From Lewinellaceae bacterium (GTDB lineage Bacteria > Bacteroidota > Bacteroidia > Chitinophagales > Saprospiraceae), in NCBI GenBank assembly GCA_947476195.1, contig CANJPT010000028.1, forward strand, positions 1-42,689: a stretch of 42,689 bases of DNA, read 5' to 3'. Under the pieces are notes generated by a model. That model had not been told where the DNA came from. It did not search any database and saw only the letters and a list, made by a program, of their open reading frames with translations. Below, one piece after another: positions 1 to 7,801 of the stretch (its first letter is position 1; the number at the start of each line of letters is the position of its first letter). The translations under genes and the position numbers were made by a program.

Positions 1-1254
1 ACGCAGGGCATCCTGCTCTCTGCCAACCAGTTCGATTCGCAGGCTGGTTACGACAACTATGCTTCCCGCATAGACAACTCGCTTGGTACTGGCGGCGCAA
101 AGGTTGAATTCAACCAGTTCACCGACATGAACGTCGCCAACCTTTTCGAAAAGGACAACGCGTCCTTAAAGACGCATTGCAATATTTATCAGGGCGCAGT
201 CGGCGAGGCCTCTTGGAGAGTGAAGGGATCGTTGGCTGATCAGGGTGACCCATTTTTCCCGGCTGGCCCGAAGCCTGACAATAAATTTATTTGGGACTGT
301 ATACCAAATATATTGCTGGATATACGGAATTCTAATACTACAGCTTTCGCGTACGTGGAGCGTCAAGTATCACAGGCTAACTTAAATACCATATTAAACT
401 GTTGGGAAAACATCTCGGTCGTGATAGACTTTTCAAGTACTGGCGAAGCTCAATGTGTTATCGAAGATCCTTGCCCCAATCCTCCGTACTGCAACCAGCT
501 TATGGGGCTTTATGCAAGTTCAGGGTACTCGCTGCCCTACCGCAACGACCTGCTCAATGCTTATGTGCGAATGTCCCCGGATGCAGTAGCCGATTCGCTT
601 TACTTGCCAGGCACTACCCGTGCAATAGCATTGCTGGCTAACCGTAACCAACAAGAGGACAAACGCATACTTGCTGCCACCTACGCTTCTTTGGGGAACT
701 ATTCCACTGCTCAACAATACCTGCAACAAGTCACGGGAGCAACTACTGAGATACAGGACTTCATTTTCTATTATACAGTCCTGATCAACGCGGGCTTAGC
801 GGGACGAGATGCCTACCATCTAACGGCGGCAGAGTTTGCTCAATTAGCCCCGTTGATGACACACACATCAACAGTAGTCGAGCAGATAAAAGTGCTTGAT
901 CACATTCTTAACGGCGTGTACCATCCGCTTGTGGCAGAATCGGGTATAGGCGGCAGACCTAGCGGAGATCGCTCCGATGAAACCGTTGATGACTTAACTA
1001 ATGAAAGACTGGGTGTGCTACCCAATCCTTTTGAGAGCGAAGTACGCTTCATTGCCCCCGAAGGAACAGTGATCAAAACCTTGAGCATTGTTGATGTATC
1101 TGGCAAAACAATTTATAGCCAAAAACTGGGAGACGGATCATCGATGCTGTTGTTGAACACGGCTTCCATGCCGCAAGGGCTACTGTTCTACCAATGTCAA
1201 CTTTCCGACGGCAAGACACTTCGCGGAAAGATTATCCACCAATCAAAAAAGTAG
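1..1254 (+). CDS. Secreted protein with T9SS type A C-terminal sorting domain (5' partial)
   Basis: The reading frame is open from base 1 to the TAG at 1252-1254, so the gene starts upstream of the window; the first ATG at 127 is internal. The 417 visible residues hold no enzyme motif that I recognise. A Cys/Pro-rich stretch (DPCPNPPYCNQ) is followed by a helical region that looks like degenerate TPR-type repeats (YASLGNYSTAQQYLQQV). The last ~80 residues are a type A sorting domain: it opens with the LPNPFE motif, continues through a beta-rich segment (LSIVDVSGKTIYSQ), and ends with a basic tail. In this family that domain directs export through the outer membrane by the type IX secretion system and anchoring at the cell surface. 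The next gene, another T9SS cargo, starts 3 bases after the stop, so the two are probably co-transcribed. The function of the mature part is unknown. Confidence 0.85.
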   Translation, partial: TQGILLSANQFDSQAGYDNYASRIDNSLGTGGAKVEFNQFTDMNVANLFEKDNASLKTHCNIYQGAVGEASWRVKGSLADQGDPFFPAGPKPDNKFIWDCIPNILLDIRNSNTTAFAYVERQVSQANLNTILNCWENISVVIDFSSTGEAQCVIEDPCPNPPYCNQLMGLYASSGYSLPYRNDLLNAYVRMSPDAVADSLYLPGTTRAIALLANRNQQEDKRILAATYASLGNYSTAQQYLQQVTGATTEIQDFIFYYTVLINAGLAGRDAYHLTAAEFAQLAPLMTHTSTVVEQIKVLDHILNGVYHPLVAESGIGGRPSGDRSDETVDDLTNERLGVLPNPFESEVRFIAPEGTVIKTLSIVDVSGKTIYSQKLGDGSSMLLLNTASMPQGLLFYQCQLSDGKTLRGKIIHQSKK

Positions 1255-1257
1255 GCC

Positions 1258-2829
1258 ATGCGCTTATTATTGACAATGGCACTGCTCGCTCAAGTTTGGG
1301 TGGGCAGTGCCCAAGTCTACTGGAACAAACAGATAGACTGGCAGCACAATTTTGAGTATCTTTCCAGCATAGTTGCCGTTGATGCTTTCCAAAGTATAAT
1401 CGTTGCTGGAGGAATGTTGCAGTTAAACCCAACTGATGAAAATATCTACTTATCTCGAATCAGTGAAAATGGTGAAACTATTTGGGCAAAATCTAGTCGT
1501 CCTTTTCCGGATAAACTTGGGAAAGGTGGTCAAGTTTATCAAATTGATCAACATTACGGGTTGGTATTGGGTAACGCATATTTGCCAAGTGCTAATGGAA
1601 CGACAGATATGCAAATGGTTTTGGTTAAATTTGATATGGATTCTGGTGATGTTATTTGGACAAAAGAATACGGCAAACCTGATTGGATGGAGTACCCTTG
1701 GAGAATGATAAAAAATAGCGACGGCAGTTTAGTAATGATTGGCCAAACTATACAAATGAATAATAATCCTCCCCAAAAGATTCTTTTTATAAAAATTGAT
1801 AGCCTCGGAAACCAACTGGTCAGAAAAGAATTTGTAGTTAATATCACGAGAAATCACTCAGCATGGGATATTGTTGGTTCTCCAGATGGAGGGTTTTTCA
1901 TATTGGGTTCAGATAATTATTGGGGCAATTGTAATGGTTGCTCAACTGAGACGGGTATGGCAGAAATGATCTTATTAAAAACAGATTTTGATGGAAACTT
2001 ACTGTGGTCAAAAGTATACTCTCCTTGGGAATTCAAGCAAAGTGGTTTAGCTGGTTATGACATCAAATTGGTTTCAGATACTACATTAATGGTTGTAGGT
2101 CATAAACAATATACGCTATTAAATTCATCGTTTAGTTATTTCTCTCGATATATATTGATGAAATTTGATTTGAACGGAAATGTTTTGGACTCAGTATCAT
2201 TCGGAGGGTATGCTGGTGCTTACCCAACAAGGGCAATAAAATTAGCTGATAAAAATTACTTGATAACTGGTCAAGAAAAAGATTCGACATTTAACTTAGT
2301 CGGCCCAACTGGGGTAATAATTAAAATAGCTTCATCGCTTAATGTGATTTGGAAAAAGGAATATAGAGTTAGCCCACCTGAATCCCAATTGCATGACAAA
2401 TTTGATGATGCTGTTGAAATGCCCGACAAAGGATTTATTATTTGCGGCCGAGCTTTCGGGCCATTAGAGGACAGCACCAACCAAAACGGCTGGGTCATCC
2501 GAGTAGACTCCTTTGGCTGCCTAGAACCAGGCTGTCAACTCAACAGCGCCATAGAAGACCCGCCCACTCCAAAGCAAGACATTGGCATCACCCTCTCTCC
2601 CAACCCCACCAGCGGCCAAGCCCGGCTCACGCTCGCGCATGAGGGCGCGGTGCTGCTTGGGGTGCGGGTGCTGGATGTGCAGGGGCGGGTGGTCTCGGAT
2701 ATGCAGTTTTTGCGGGGTGCTGGCTGGCGGGAATGTGTGGTGGACTTAGGCGGGGAGCCTGCGGGGGTGTATTTGGTGCAGGTGCGGACGAGCGAGGGCT
2801 GGGGGGTAAGGAAAATTGTAAAGCAATAA
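1258..2829 (+). CDS. Secreted beta-propeller-like protein with T9SS type A sorting domain
   Basis: A 523-residue protein. It has a Sec signal peptide (MRLLLTMALLAQVWVGSAQ). The body consists of repeated blades of the type W-x-K-x-Y followed by GG/DGS-x-x-x-x-G turns (for example IWAKSSR, IWTKEYG, LLWSKVYS, VIWKKEYR), as in delta-60/PQQ-like propellers. A DSFGCLEPGCQ linker then leads to a sorting domain beginning LSPNPTSG and ending in VRKIVKQ. The protein is expected to be exported by T9SS and attached to the surface. It follows the previous cargo gene by 3 bases. Base composition changes sharply inside the gene: the propeller (about 1430-2460) is AT-rich, while the linker and sorting domain (2500-2829) are very GC-rich, suggesting a separate origin or gene conversion of the sorting module. 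No catalytic residues are recognised; the role could be adhesion or binding. Confidence 0.85.
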   Translation: MRLLLTMALLAQVWVGSAQVYWNKQIDWQHNFEYLSSIVAVDAFQSIIVAGGMLQLNPTDENIYLSRISENGETIWAKSSRPFPDKLGKGGQVYQIDQHYGLVLGNAYLPSANGTTDMQMVLVKFDMDSGDVIWTKEYGKPDWMEYPWRMIKNSDGSLVMIGQTIQMNNNPPQKILFIKIDSLGNQLVRKEFVVNITRNHSAWDIVGSPDGGFFILGSDNYWGNCNGCSTETGMAEMILLKTDFDGNLLWSKVYSPWEFKQSGLAGYDIKLVSDTTLMVVGHKQYTLLNSSFSYFSRYILMKFDLNGNVLDSVSFGGYAGAYPTRAIKLADKNYLITGQEKDSTFNLVGPTGVIIKIASSLNVIWKKEYRVSPPESQLHDKFDDAVEMPDKGFIICGRAFGPLEDSTNQNGWVIRVDSFGCLEPGCQLNSAIEDPPTPKQDIGITLSPNPTSGQARLTLAHEGAVLLGVRVLDVQGRVVSDMQFLRGAGWRECVVDLGGEPAGVYLVQVRTSEGWGVRKIVKQ

Positions 2830-2910
2830 AGGGAGTGTTCAGAAAACGGGGTCAGACAGAATTATTCGTTTCGATAAGCGCTGATTTTGAAATAAGGCTA
2901 CCAAAAATGA

Positions 2911-2948
2911 AAATCCCCCGCTTCCCAAAATCTGGGAGCGGGGGATTT
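2911..2948. terminator. Bidirectional hairpin terminator between T9SS cargo and rpsA
   Basis: The arms AAATCCCCCGCTTCCCA (2911-2927) and TGGGAGCGGGGGATTT (2933-2948) pair with one bulged base around a 5-base loop. A/T-rich flanks lie on both sides. It sits between two convergent genes, so it can end transcription of both the cargo operon and rpsA. Confidence 0.8.
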
Positions 2949-2962
2949 CTATTCCAGTCTGG

Positions 2963-2994
2963 CCGTGAACCGTCCACCGTGAACCGTCCACCGT
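2963..2994. repeat. Heptamer array 1 (3' of rpsA)
   Basis: Four perfect 7-base units plus a partial fifth: CCGTGAA, CCGTCCA, CCGTGAA, CCGTCCA, CCGT. The array begins 5 bases past the rpsA stop codon and lies inside the rpsA 3' untranslated region, before the terminator. On the rpsA mRNA it reads ACGGTNN. It belongs to the same family as the arrays at 18705, 20682, 20760 and 23212. Confidence 0.85.
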
Positions 2995-2999
2995 CAGCA

Positions 3000-5210
3000 T
3001 TACTTGTTCTCCAGCTGCTCGCGCAATTGAGCCAGGATCGAAAGATCACCGAGGGTTTCTTTCTCGACTTTCTTTTGAACGTCTACGATAGCGGCTTGGT
3101 TTTCGCCTTCTTCTTTGACGCGCTCGGCTCTCACGGCTACTTCAGCTTTGTGCTTCAGATCCTCGAGGTAGCGTGTGTGCGATACGAGTAAGCGACGGTC
3201 GTCTTTGTTGAATTCGATGACCTTCACGGTTACTGTTTCGCCAGCGTCCAGCAGATTGCCGTCGTCTTTGCGGATGTGCTTTGCAGGAGCGAATGCTTCG
3301 ATGCCTTGTGGCATTTGGAAGGTAGCACCTTTGTCGTCGCGCTTCAGCACGGTAGCCTCGTGGTAAGAACCAACCGGGAAAATGCTATCGAAAGCATCCC
3401 AAGGGTTTTCCATGATCTGCTTGTGGCCAAGGCTGATCTGACGCTTCTCATTGTCGATGTTCAGTACAACGACTTCGAGTGGGCTGCCAGGCTTCGTAAA
3501 CTCACTTGGGTGCGCATAACGCTTGGTCCAGGAAAGGTCGCTGATGTGCACCATGCCGCCTACGCCGTCGCCGAATTCAACGAAGATGCCGTAGTTGGTG
3601 ATGTTTTTCACGATACCGTCATGACGGCTACCCACTGGGAAGCGGCTTTCGATATCGCTCCATGGATCCTCTGTCAATTGCTTCACAGAGAGTGACATTT
3701 TGCGGTCGCCACGGTCAATGCTGACCACTTTGGCTTCCACTTCCTGACCCATTTTGAAGAATTCCTTGGCGTGAACCGTCTGGTTGCCCCAAGTGATCTC
3801 GCTAACGTGGATCAAGCCTTCAACACCAGGCTGGATCTCCACAAAAGCGCCGTAATCTTCAATATTGACCACTTTACCGGTAACGATAGAGCCTTCGCCC
3901 ACTTCGGCCGACAATACTTCCCATGGATGTGGGGTGAGTTGCTTAAGACCGAGGCTGATACGTTTTTTGAGTTCGTCAAAATCAAGTACCACCACGTTGA
4001 TACGCTGGTTGAGCGCAAGCACGTCGGTTGGGTGATTGATACGGCCCCAGGAGATATCGGTGATGTAAAGCAAACCGTCTACGCCGCCAAGGTCGAGAAA
4101 CGCACCGAAATCGGTGATGTTCTTAACGATACCTTCGAGTACCTGACCTTTTTCGAGGCTGCCGAGGATTTGTTCGCGTTGTTCAGCCAGATCGCTTTCG
4201 ATCAACGCCTTGTGGCTTACCACGGCATTTTTGATCTGTTCGTTGACTTTCACTACTTTGAACTCCATCATTTTGCCTACGTACTGGTCATAGTCCAATA
4301 CAGGTTTGATGTCGATCTGCGAACCAGGAAGGAAGGTTTCGAGACCGTTGCAGTCCACAATAAGACCACCTTTGGTCTTGCTGATCACAGAACCACGGAT
4401 GATCGTGCCGTTTTTGAACGAATCCACGATGCTTTCCCAGGCGCGCAGGATCTTTGCTTTGCGACGGGAAAGACCGAGTTGGCCTTGGCTGTCTTCTTGG
4501 CTTTCTACGAACACTTCTACTTCGTCGCCAGGAGCGAGACCAGGTGTGTCGCGGAATTCGCTTAACGCGATAAGACCGTCACTTTTGTAATTAATGTCAA
4601 GTACCACATCGCCTCCGCTGATAGAGCTTACGCGACCTTTGATGACCTGATTTTCCTCAATCTGGTGCAATGCTGCGTCATAAGACTTTAGCATTGTGAT
4701 TCTTTCTTCCTGGGTGTACACAATTGCACCACGCTTGTCCAGGTTCCAGTTAAAATCGTCGAATGCAGTCGCAGCAAGTGTTTCAAGCAGCGGCGTTACA
4801 TCCTCTTCGTCCTCCTCTTCAGCATTGGCAGCAACACTTTTGCCATATGCGCCTGGAGTTGGCATCCCTTCGTCCTCGGAAGCACTTACTTTAGTGCTGC
4901 GGGTTCTTTTAGGGGCAGGGGCATCTTCAACAACCGCCACTACTACTGGCGCAGCTTCTTCGGTTACTACTTCAGCCACTGGAGCGATTTCTTCAGCAGC
5001 TTCTTCTACCACTGGCGCAGCTTCTTCGGTTACTACTTCAGCCACTGGAGCGATTTCTTCAGCAGCTTCTTCTACCACTGGCGCAGCTTCTTCAACAACA
5101 GCTTCAACAACTGGTTCTGTTTCAGCAACTACCTCAGCAGCAGCTTCCATTTCAGGAGTCTCCGGCGTTTCAGTGGATTCTTGGATTGGATCTTTTTCTT
5201 CTTCTAACAT
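3000..5210 (-). CDS. rpsA: 30S ribosomal protein S1
   Basis: Ribosomal protein S1 binds mRNA and helps load it on the 30S subunit. The 736-residue product carries six S1 (OB-fold) domains in its last ~550 residues. They begin near VIKGRVSSISGGDVVLD, IIRGSVISKTKGG, VLEGIVKNITDFGAFLD, IVTGKVVNIEDYGAFVE, RHDGIVKNITNYGIFVE and the more divergent YHEATVLKRDDKGATF. The first ~150 residues are an acidic Ala/Glu/Val/Pro-rich extension, partly made of exact 22-residue tandem repeats, ending in a basic patch (PKRTRSTK). Start: the frame also has a TTG seven codons upstream, but ATG at 5210 is preferred. A -7 motif lies at 5332-5339. The long N-terminal extension is unusual compared with enterobacterial S1 (~557 residues). 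Confidence 0.97.
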   Translation of the reverse strand: MLEEEKDPIQESTETPETPEMEAAAEVVAETEPVVEAVVEEAAPVVEEAAEEIAPVAEVVTEEAAPVVEEAAEEIAPVAEVVTEEAAPVVVAVVEDAPAPKRTRSTKVSASEDEGMPTPGAYGKSVAANAEEEDEEDVTPLLETLAATAFDDFNWNLDKRGAIVYTQEERITMLKSYDAALHQIEENQVIKGRVSSISGGDVVLDINYKSDGLIALSEFRDTPGLAPGDEVEVFVESQEDSQGQLGLSRRKAKILRAWESIVDSFKNGTIIRGSVISKTKGGLIVDCNGLETFLPGSQIDIKPVLDYDQYVGKMMEFKVVKVNEQIKNAVVSHKALIESDLAEQREQILGSLEKGQVLEGIVKNITDFGAFLDLGGVDGLLYITDISWGRINHPTDVLALNQRINVVVLDFDELKKRISLGLKQLTPHPWEVLSAEVGEGSIVTGKVVNIEDYGAFVEIQPGVEGLIHVSEITWGNQTVHAKEFFKMGQEVEAKVVSIDRGDRKMSLSVKQLTEDPWSDIESRFPVGSRHDGIVKNITNYGIFVEFGDGVGGMVHISDLSWTKRYAHPSEFTKPGSPLEVVVLNIDNEKRQISLGHKQIMENPWDAFDSIFPVGSYHEATVLKRDDKGATFQMPQGIEAFAPAKHIRKDDGNLLDAGETVTVKVIEFNKDDRRLLVSHTRYLEDLKHKAEVAVRAERVKEEGENQAAIVDVQKKVEKETLGDLSILAQLREQLENK
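4945..5094 (-). repeat. 66-bp in-frame tandem repeat in rpsA
   Basis: Two identical 66-base units (4945-5010 and 5011-5076) and the first 18 bases of a third (5077-5094). Each encodes 22 residues of the form EEAAPVVEEAAEEIAPVAEV plus VT in the S1 N-terminal extension. The units are identical at DNA level, so they are recent or kept uniform; copy-number change would keep the frame. Confidence 0.95.
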
Positions 5211-5339
5211 AGTAAAATGTTTGGTTTTCAACCGCTTGGTGGGCGGAACGGGGAGTTTTTCTGGTGTGAACCTTGTGTCGACTACACTTCGGGACGAAGT
5301 CGTTGTCCCCTCGCTTTTTCAAAAGCGGGCGCGAAGGTA
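5211..5339 (-). promoter_or_regulatory. rpsA promoter and structured 5' leader
   Basis: On the minus strand a TACCTTCG -7 motif (plus coordinates 5332-5339) precedes a leader of roughly 110 bases before the ATG at 5210. The leader can form small hairpins such as GCTTTT-gaa-AAAGC and ACTTC-gtccc-GAAGT. S1 genes in enterobacteria are autoregulated through a structured leader; whether this one is controlled that way is inference. Confidence 0.5.
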
Positions 5340-5379
5340 GCATTAATTTGTGGAAAATATTATTTGTGCTTGAAATATC

Positions 5380-5406
5380 CGGGCTGCGACTTCAAGTCGC
5401 AGCCCG
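5380..5406. terminator. Strong palindrome after the hydroxylase gene
   Basis: Perfect 13-base arms, CGGGCTGCGACTT and AAGTCGCAGCCCG, flank a single central C. It begins 2 bases beyond the stop codon of the minus-strand hydroxylase gene. There is no good T-run after it, so it may be a transcript-end stabiliser or an interspersed palindrome rather than a classical terminator. It lies ~40 bases upstream of the rpsA -7 motif. Confidence 0.6.
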
Positions 5407-5408
5407 AA

Positions 5409-6248
5409 TCATGGTTCAAACTTACCGCCGGATGGCGCGCGATATTTTAAAAAAGGCAGTTTGAGCAGTTCCAAGATATTGGAATGTTCTTTTGGGTCAG
5501 GGTGTGTGTCAATGCCGAACACCAGCTTATTATTGTCCATTTTGGCAAAGGTGCCGAACAAGCGGTCCCAAATCGAAAAGATATTGCCGAAGTTAGTATC
5601 GGTGTAAGGCAACACATAATGATGGTGTACCCGGTGTACCCCGGGGGTTACAAAAAACCAACTCAATGCATCATCAAGCCATTTGGGGAATAGGATATTG
5701 GCGTGGTTGAATTGCGTGAATACCAGGGAAAGGGATTGATACATAAAAACCAGACCGATCGGAGCACCGCAAATGATGATGCCCAGGGTCGTAAAAACAA
5801 ACCGAAATATACTCTCGCCTGGATGGTGTCGGTTGGCGGTGGTAGTATCCACATTCGGGTCCGTGTGGTGCACCAGATGAAATCGCCACATCCATTTTAC
5901 CCTGTGTTCCAGCCAATGGATAAAGTAGGCGCCCACCAGATCCATTAAAAGCAATCCGATAATGAAAAACAGCCAGAGCGGCATCGCTGGCATCCACTGA
6001 AGCAGACCAATTTTTTCCGTAGCCACCCAATCTGCCGTACGCAGGAGAATAAAGGCCATCATAAAATTGACCAGTACAGTAGTAAAGGTGAAAAATAGAT
6101 TGATGCCCAGGTGGGCTGCTTTTTTATATTTGGTTCGATAATAAGGTAGACTGCTTTCCAGGAGCAGGAAAAAAGTAAGGCCTCCCAGTAAAATCGCACT
6201 GCGGTGCGAGGAAGGGATATTGGCGAAATAGTTGGCGATAGATTCCAT
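5409..6248 (-). CDS. Fatty acid hydroxylase / sterol desaturase family membrane protein
   Basis: A 279-residue integral membrane di-iron enzyme. The histidine clusters that bind iron are present in order: HWLEH (HxxxH type), HLVHH, HHPGES and HRVHHH near the C terminus, after VTPG. Hydrophobic helices precede the first cluster (SAILLGGLTFFLLLESSLPYY, then VNFMMAFILLRTADW and MPLWLFFIIGLLLMDLVGAYF). The family hydroxylates or desaturates sterols, carotenoids or fatty acids; the substrate cannot be told from sequence. The frame extends to a TTG 6 codons upstream, but ATG at 6248 is chosen because a good -7 motif lies at 6264-6270, just before it. It is transcribed towards rpsA. Confidence 0.9.
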   Translation of the reverse strand: MESIANYFANIPSSHRSAILLGGLTFFLLLESSLPYYRTKYKKAAHLGINLFFTFTTVLVNFMMAFILLRTADWVATEKIGLLQWMPAMPLWLFFIIGLLLMDLVGAYFIHWLEHRVKWMWRFHLVHHTDPNVDTTTANRHHPGESIFRFVFTTLGIIICGAPIGLVFMYQSLSLVFTQFNHANILFPKWLDDALSWFFVTPGVHRVHHHYVLPYTDTNFGNIFSIWDRLFGTFAKMDNNKLVFGIDTHPDPKEHSNILELLKLPFLKYRAPSGGKFEP

Positions 6249-6263
6249 AGAAAGTACCAAGTT

Positions 6264-6294
6264 CAAAGTAGCAAGTGGTGGTAATTTGGCAAAA
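6264..6294 (-). promoter_or_regulatory. Promoter of the hydroxylase gene
   Basis: The minus strand reads TTTTG (6290-6294), 19 bases, then TACTTTG (6264-6270), close to the Bacteroidota TTTG / TAnnTTTG consensus (one spacer base short in the -7 box). The start codon at 6248 would then have a leader of about 10 bases. Confidence 0.5.
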
Positions 6295-6631
6295 CTACAG
6301 TCCGTCTATAAATTTATGGCACCATTCAACAAAAATGTTGTCATTGAAGAGAAAATCAAATTTCCGAGCAACATTCCCTTATTTGCAGCTTTAGCGCTGG
6401 AGATAATAAAAGCAGCATTTCATTAAGGTGATCCGGAGTTAAGGGTTGAATTGTATTCCCAACCAGGGATATTAAAAGTTGCTTCATGGGCCATGTTTGG
6501 GATTTTTCTCCTAAACACCCTCGGAAATTTGCTATCTAAAAACTTGTTCGAAAAAGCCGTTTTTGCACCGAATACGCCGGTAATTTCACTATTTTGGTTG
6601 CGACGAGCAAGCGCAAAACCACCTATATAAG
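6295..6631. other. Intergenic region, no gene seen
   Basis: AT-rich sequence between the hydroxylase promoter and the DUF1348 remnant. A 75-codon minus-strand frame at 6423-6650 has no family resemblance and runs antisense into the remnant, so it is not called. Confidence 0.6.
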
Positions 6632-6757
6632 ATGGAAAATCAACGCCCACCCTTTCCCCCTTTCACCGAAGAGACTGCCCGACAAAAGATCCAGCTGGCA
6701 GAAGACGCCTGGAACAGTAAAGACTCGGAACGGGTTCAGGAAGTTCAGGCGGATTAA
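6632..6757 (+). pseudogene. N-terminal remnant of a DUF1348 (NTF2-like) gene
   Basis: ATG at 6632 opens a 41-codon frame ending in TAA at 6755-6757. The peptide ([20 protein letters not shown], then [11 protein letters not shown]) closely matches my recollection of the start of DUF1348/NTF2-like proteins, which read RPP.PPFT.ETA.QKV..AED.WNSRDPERV and continue for ~150 residues. Here similarity stops after ERV and the frame ends 7 codons later. No continuation is seen in the following 300 bases in any frame that I could read. It is therefore a truncated gene. An expressed 41-residue peptide is possible but unlikely. Confidence 0.75.
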
Positions 6758-7062
6758 GGTAGTAGAAACGTAAAGACAATGTCAAGCGTATACTTGACAT
6801 GAATGCAGGTCAAAGGCTAATTGCACCAATGGGTTTCTCTGTGCCTGTGTCAACGGAGGTTCTTCTTGATTAAAGAGACCCCTATTCGCATAAAAAGATA
6901 GTTACCCTGAAAAAAGGATATATACCTGAAAGGCACAAATTATTATTCGCCCGGTCCTGAAGTATAGCCTACGTTTAGGAAAGCAAAGCTGTTCGGCGAT
7001 TTGGGTAAAATATCCGCTACCGATCAAGTATATCCTGAAATAATCGCCTGTTCAACAAGCAT
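6758..7062. other. Intergenic region, no gene seen
   Basis: No credible frame. It contains a small inverted repeat, GTCAAG-N6-CTTGAC, at 6782-6799. It probably holds the rest of the decayed locus whose start is at 6632. Confidence 0.5.
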
Positions 7063-7797
7063 TTACAACTCCCTAACCCAAATATTCCGGTAACGTACCA
7101 GGCAGTTATGATCCTGAAGCCTAATCGGGGCTTTCCCATGAGCCTTATATTGTGGCAGACCAATATATTCTGTAGGGCCTTTAATTTCTGTGTTCAATTG
7201 AACCACGATCCCATTTTGAAGTACGGTAACGCGTGCAGGTGCAACCAGAAGACTGTCCTGATTAAATCGCGGCGCGGTATATAATATATCATAGGCCTGC
7301 CATTCCCCAGGTTTTCGGCAGGCATTCACCAAAGGAATTGCTTGCTTGTAGATACCTGCTGCCTGGCCATTGGAATAGGTCCGGTTCTGATAGCTGTCTA
7401 ACACCTGTACTTCATATAGGTTTTGCAAAAAAATGCCACTATTGCCTCTGTTCTGGCCTTCACCGCTGGCTACGACCGGCGTACTGAATTCAATATGTAA
7501 TTGAATGTCACCAAAACTTCTGCGGGTAATGATATCCCCTGCTCCTGGCTTAACGGTACAGGCCCCTTCAGCCAGGGCCCAAGAAACCTCCTTATTGTCT
7601 TTGCTACTCACCCATTCCTTCCAATGCGTACCATCGAAGAGCACAATAGCATCAGAGGCTGGTTGGGAGCCTATGCCAGGGGTAACCACCCGAGGTTCAG
7701 GGGACCACACTTCGGTAGCTTTTGGATCCGTAATCTGCGCAAAAACACCGGGTATTGTAAGGGCTGTTAACAGCAGTATTAATAGTATGCGATTCAT
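7063..7797 (-). CDS. Secreted DUF1080 (3-keto-disaccharide hydrolase type) protein
   Basis: 244 residues with a signal peptide (MNRILLILLLTALTIPGVFAQ) and one DUF1080/PF06439 jelly-roll domain filling the rest. Typical blocks are LFDGTHWKEW, IITRRSFGDIQLHIEF, NRGNSGIFLQNLYEVQVLDS, GIYKQAIPLVNACRKPGEWQ and a C-terminal YRNIWVREL. The family includes lectin-like proteins and enzymes cleaving 3-keto-glycosides in the periplasm. It follows the cytochrome gene by 4 bases and is the last gene of a minus-strand cluster that also holds a second DUF1080 protein. The pairing suggests periplasmic oxidation of sugars to 3-keto forms followed by hydrolysis; this is inference. Confidence 0.9.
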   Translation of the reverse strand: MNRILLILLLTALTIPGVFAQITDPKATEVWSPEPRVVTPGIGSQPASDAIVLFDGTHWKEWVSSKDNKEVSWALAEGACTVKPGAGDIITRRSFGDIQLHIEFSTPVVASGEGQNRGNSGIFLQNLYEVQVLDSYQNRTYSNGQAAGIYKQAIPLVNACRKPGEWQAYDILYTAPRFNQDSLLVAPARVTVLQNGIVVQLNTEIKGPTEYIGLPQYKAHGKAPIRLQDHNCLVRYRNIWVREL

Positions 7798-7801
7798 ATT
7801 T

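Noticed and set aside
3771-4565. 264-codon plus-strand frame
   Set aside because: Antisense of the S1 domains of rpsA; no family resemblance, and rpsA is certain.
4696-5340. 214-codon Ser/Ala/Thr-rich plus-strand frame
   Set aside because: It is the antisense shadow of the low-complexity Glu/Ala repeat region of rpsA; the composition follows from the repeat.
6423-6650. 75-codon minus-strand frame
   Set aside because: No recognisable family, no promoter, and it overlaps the DUF1348 remnant in antisense.
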